The position numbers and the translations under genes were made by a program. Of a DNA stretch of 64,000 nt, positions 61,901 through 64,000 are shown piece after piece. The notes below the pieces were generated by a model, which did not search any database, was not told the origin of the DNA, and worked only from the letters and a program-made list of their open reading frames with translations. Positions within the stretch are counted from its first letter, which is position 1. Every line of letters begins with the position of its first letter. This stretch comes from Hyaloscypha bicolor E (Eukaryota > Ascomycota > Leotiomycetes > Helotiales > Hyaloscyphaceae), in the NCBI RefSeq assembly GCF_002865645.1, contig NW_020194655.1, positions 372,001-436,000 on the forward strand, written 5' to 3'.

Positions 61901-64000
61901 TATTTGGTTCCCTAGCTTCCGGCTTGGATAATCGAATTTCTAGTACTTTATAGTAACCTATACTTTATTCCCGACTTTGAAATTAATTAGATAGTAGTAC
62001 TTATTAGCTTATACTATATATTATTCCTATACTTATTCTATATAGCCCTAGATAAGTTACTCTAATTTATATAATTAATTTATTAATACTTTAGCTTTAT
62101 TTCTATTTAGCTTTTCCTTGAATAAGTTAGCTTTAATAAGGAAGTTCTAGTTCAGAGAAATATAAGGCTTATAGCTCTTTTTAGTTATAAATAAGAACTA
62201 GCTAATAGTTTTATACTAAAGAGAGGCTTATTAATAATTAATTATAGTAACTTATTTATTCTAGTTATCTTAGTAGTAATTAATATATAGATATAATCTC
62301 TAATTAAAGTACTAATTAATAATCTCTGTTTATTTATTTATTTGGAAGTAATTAGCTATAGAAAGCTTAAGCTTTATACTAATTCTTATATAGAATTTAC
62401 TTTAAAAATCGAATATAAATTAGGGTCTTTAATCTAATATAATTATTTCTAGAATACTTACTTAATATATTATATAAAGTAAAAATAGAGATACTAGATA
62501 TTTGGCTATAATTATATCTTATACTAGAATTATAATTAGATACTTAGATAAGTAATCTATAAATATAGTAATTATATTATAGCCTGATTTATTTTCTAGA
62601 TAGCTTTTAAAGTCTATAATAATATATTACTAGAGGTAATTAGGAACTAGAAAAAAAAAATTAAATTAGGCTTCTTATTTCTAGATATATATAATTTGCT
62701 ATTAATATAGTAATTACTATAGTATTAATTAATATTATTATTTATAAAGAGCTAGTAATATTACTTCTTTAATAGCTAATAAAGCTTTATATATCTAGAA
62801 TATTTAGAAAGAAATTTATTATATATTTTATAAATTAGGGTAGTTTATAAAAATAATTCAGGAATTATTTTATTTTTCGTAATATAAAGTTTTCTATAAT
62901 ATAAAAGAAGGCCGTTTTATAATATTTAGATATTACTTTTGGCTTAGGCTATTATATATAGCTTCTCTAAATTTAGTAATATATAATTATCTTATAAGAT
63001 CTTATTTATAAGTTATAAACTATTATATTTAATAGGAGCTTCTAATAATACTTCTATAAGGGCTATTATAGTAAAGTTTACTAGTAAAGCTTCTAAGAAA
63101 ATACCTTTTTTTAGGAGAATTATATTTCTAATAAAAGTATTCTTTTTCGGAAAGTCTTTAGTATATACTTAGTTTTTAGAGCCGAATTCCGGATTAAATA
63201 AGCCGACTTTATAAAATATTACTATAAGCTATAAATTATAAATAATTTCCGGATTAATCTTATTTTTAAGAAGAAGTATTTGAATTTATAGCTTTTTTTT
63301 AATCTGGCCCTAAATATTTACTTTATTCTATTTTTATAATAAAATATCTATTTACTTATTTGATTTTCTAGAATAATATATAAGCTTGAAATAATAATAG
63401 AATAAAAGCTTAGCCTATCTAGCTTATTAAAAAAAGAGCTTCTTAGTAGTTATAAAGTACTTTAAAATATAGTAATTAGAATAGATCTTAAAAGAAGTAT
63501 TCTAAAGGCCCTCTAGCTTAGCTCTTTATTCCTTTAGTACTCGTATTATAGCAAGTATTTCCTTATTATATATATTATAATTAAGCTTTACCGGAAATAT
63601 AATTTTGGAAAAATAAGCTATAGAATACTAAAGGCCTATTTCTGGGTTTTATTAAGAAAATAGGCTAGTAATTACTTCTTTAAATATATTTATTTCTATT
63701 ATTATAAGCAAATCTGAATTATAGTATTATAGATCTAGAATAGAAATTATAACTTCTTTTAAGTAATTAAAAGCCTTTTAATATTATTTAGATTACTTAA
63801 AAGAAATTCTCTTTTTTATAAATAAGATAAAAGATCTAGTAATTTGTTTATATTCTCTAATAAAGTATTTATAAAAGTTATAAAAGCCGAGAAAGAACTA
63901 TATACTCTTAATTATTTTTAGAGATTACTAGTTATAAATTATTTCGACTTTATTAGGATCTATTTTAATACTAGATATAAAGATAATAAAGTTCAAGTAC
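61900..64000 (-). mobile_element. RIP-decayed Ty3/gypsy retrotransposon fragment (runs off the window)
   Basis: The minus-strand translation, interrupted by many stops, keeps reverse-transcriptase thumb and RNase H features: IDPNKVEIIYN followed by FFLGFYNFYKYFIRE near 63,970-63,860, then YFSKIIFPVKLNYNIYNKEILAI near 63,620-63,550. These correspond to the gypsy signatures DPxKVEAI, SFLGFxNFYRRFI and SRKxxPAELNYxIxDKELLAI. The remainder down to about 61,900 is similar AT-rich debris, assigned with less certainty. No LTR is in view. Confidence 0.75.

Overview
The window is a piece of a filamentous ascomycete (Pezizomycotina) genome. Evidence: short spliceosomal introns with GT..AG borders, type I iterative highly reducing polyketide synthases, a fungal Zn(II)2Cys6 regulator, and long AT-rich tracts full of TpA and stop codons that look like transposons ruined by repeat-induced point mutation (RIP). 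I cannot name the species.

Most of the gene content is one biosynthetic locus of the lovastatin/compactin (statin) type, spread over about 45 kb (2,517-47,382). Every core enzyme has a counterpart and every reading frame closes once introns are removed: a LovB/MlcA-type nonaketide synthase (2,517-12,198, minus), a LovA/MlcC-type P450 (12,722-14,615, plus), a LovD/MlcH-type acyltransferase (15,610-17,099, minus), a LovF/MlcB-type diketide synthase (18,667-26,710, plus), a LovE/MlcR-type regulator (38,463-39,805, plus), a 14-TM-type efflux pump (40,092-42,235, minus), a LovG-type thioesterase (44,863-45,627, minus) and a LovC-type trans enoyl reductase (46,078-47,382, plus). Inferred pathway: the nonaketide synthase with the trans enoyl reductase builds the dihydromonacolin L-type chain, the thioesterase releases it, the P450 oxidises it to a monacolin J-type alcohol, the diketide synthase makes 2-methylbutyrate, and the acyltransferase joins the two. 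Asymmetric WCGG-N6-TCGG sites, the motif reported for MlcR, occur in the three intergenic regions that serve lovB/lovA, lovD/lovF and lovG/lovC. The HMG-CoA reductase gene that usually provides self-resistance in such clusters is not visible in these 64 kb.

Layout: 1-2.5 kb, non-coding flank with a small terminal-inverted-repeat (TIR) element; 2.5-26.7 kb, gene island A (two PKSs, P450, acyltransferase); 26.7-37.4 kb, AT-rich decay including a ~9 kb element bounded by TIRs, then MITE-like elements; 38.4-42.2 kb, island B (regulator and transporter); 42.6-44.8 kb, AT-rich decay with a TIR element; 44.9-47.4 kb, island C (thioesterase and enoyl reductase, divergent); 47.5-56.5 kb, a second copy of the same TIR element and a RIP-decayed Ty1/copia retrotransposon containing an undecayed 303 bp insertion; 56.5-60.1 kb, two genes with no clear tie to statin synthesis (prolyl-4-hydroxylase-type dioxygenase, M20 amidohydrolase); 60.3-64 kb, palindromic repeats and a decayed Ty3/gypsy element on the minus strand.

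Exon borders were read by hand from splice consensus, frame and family conservation. Comparison with the lov/mlc families is from remembered knowledge; no alignment was run.
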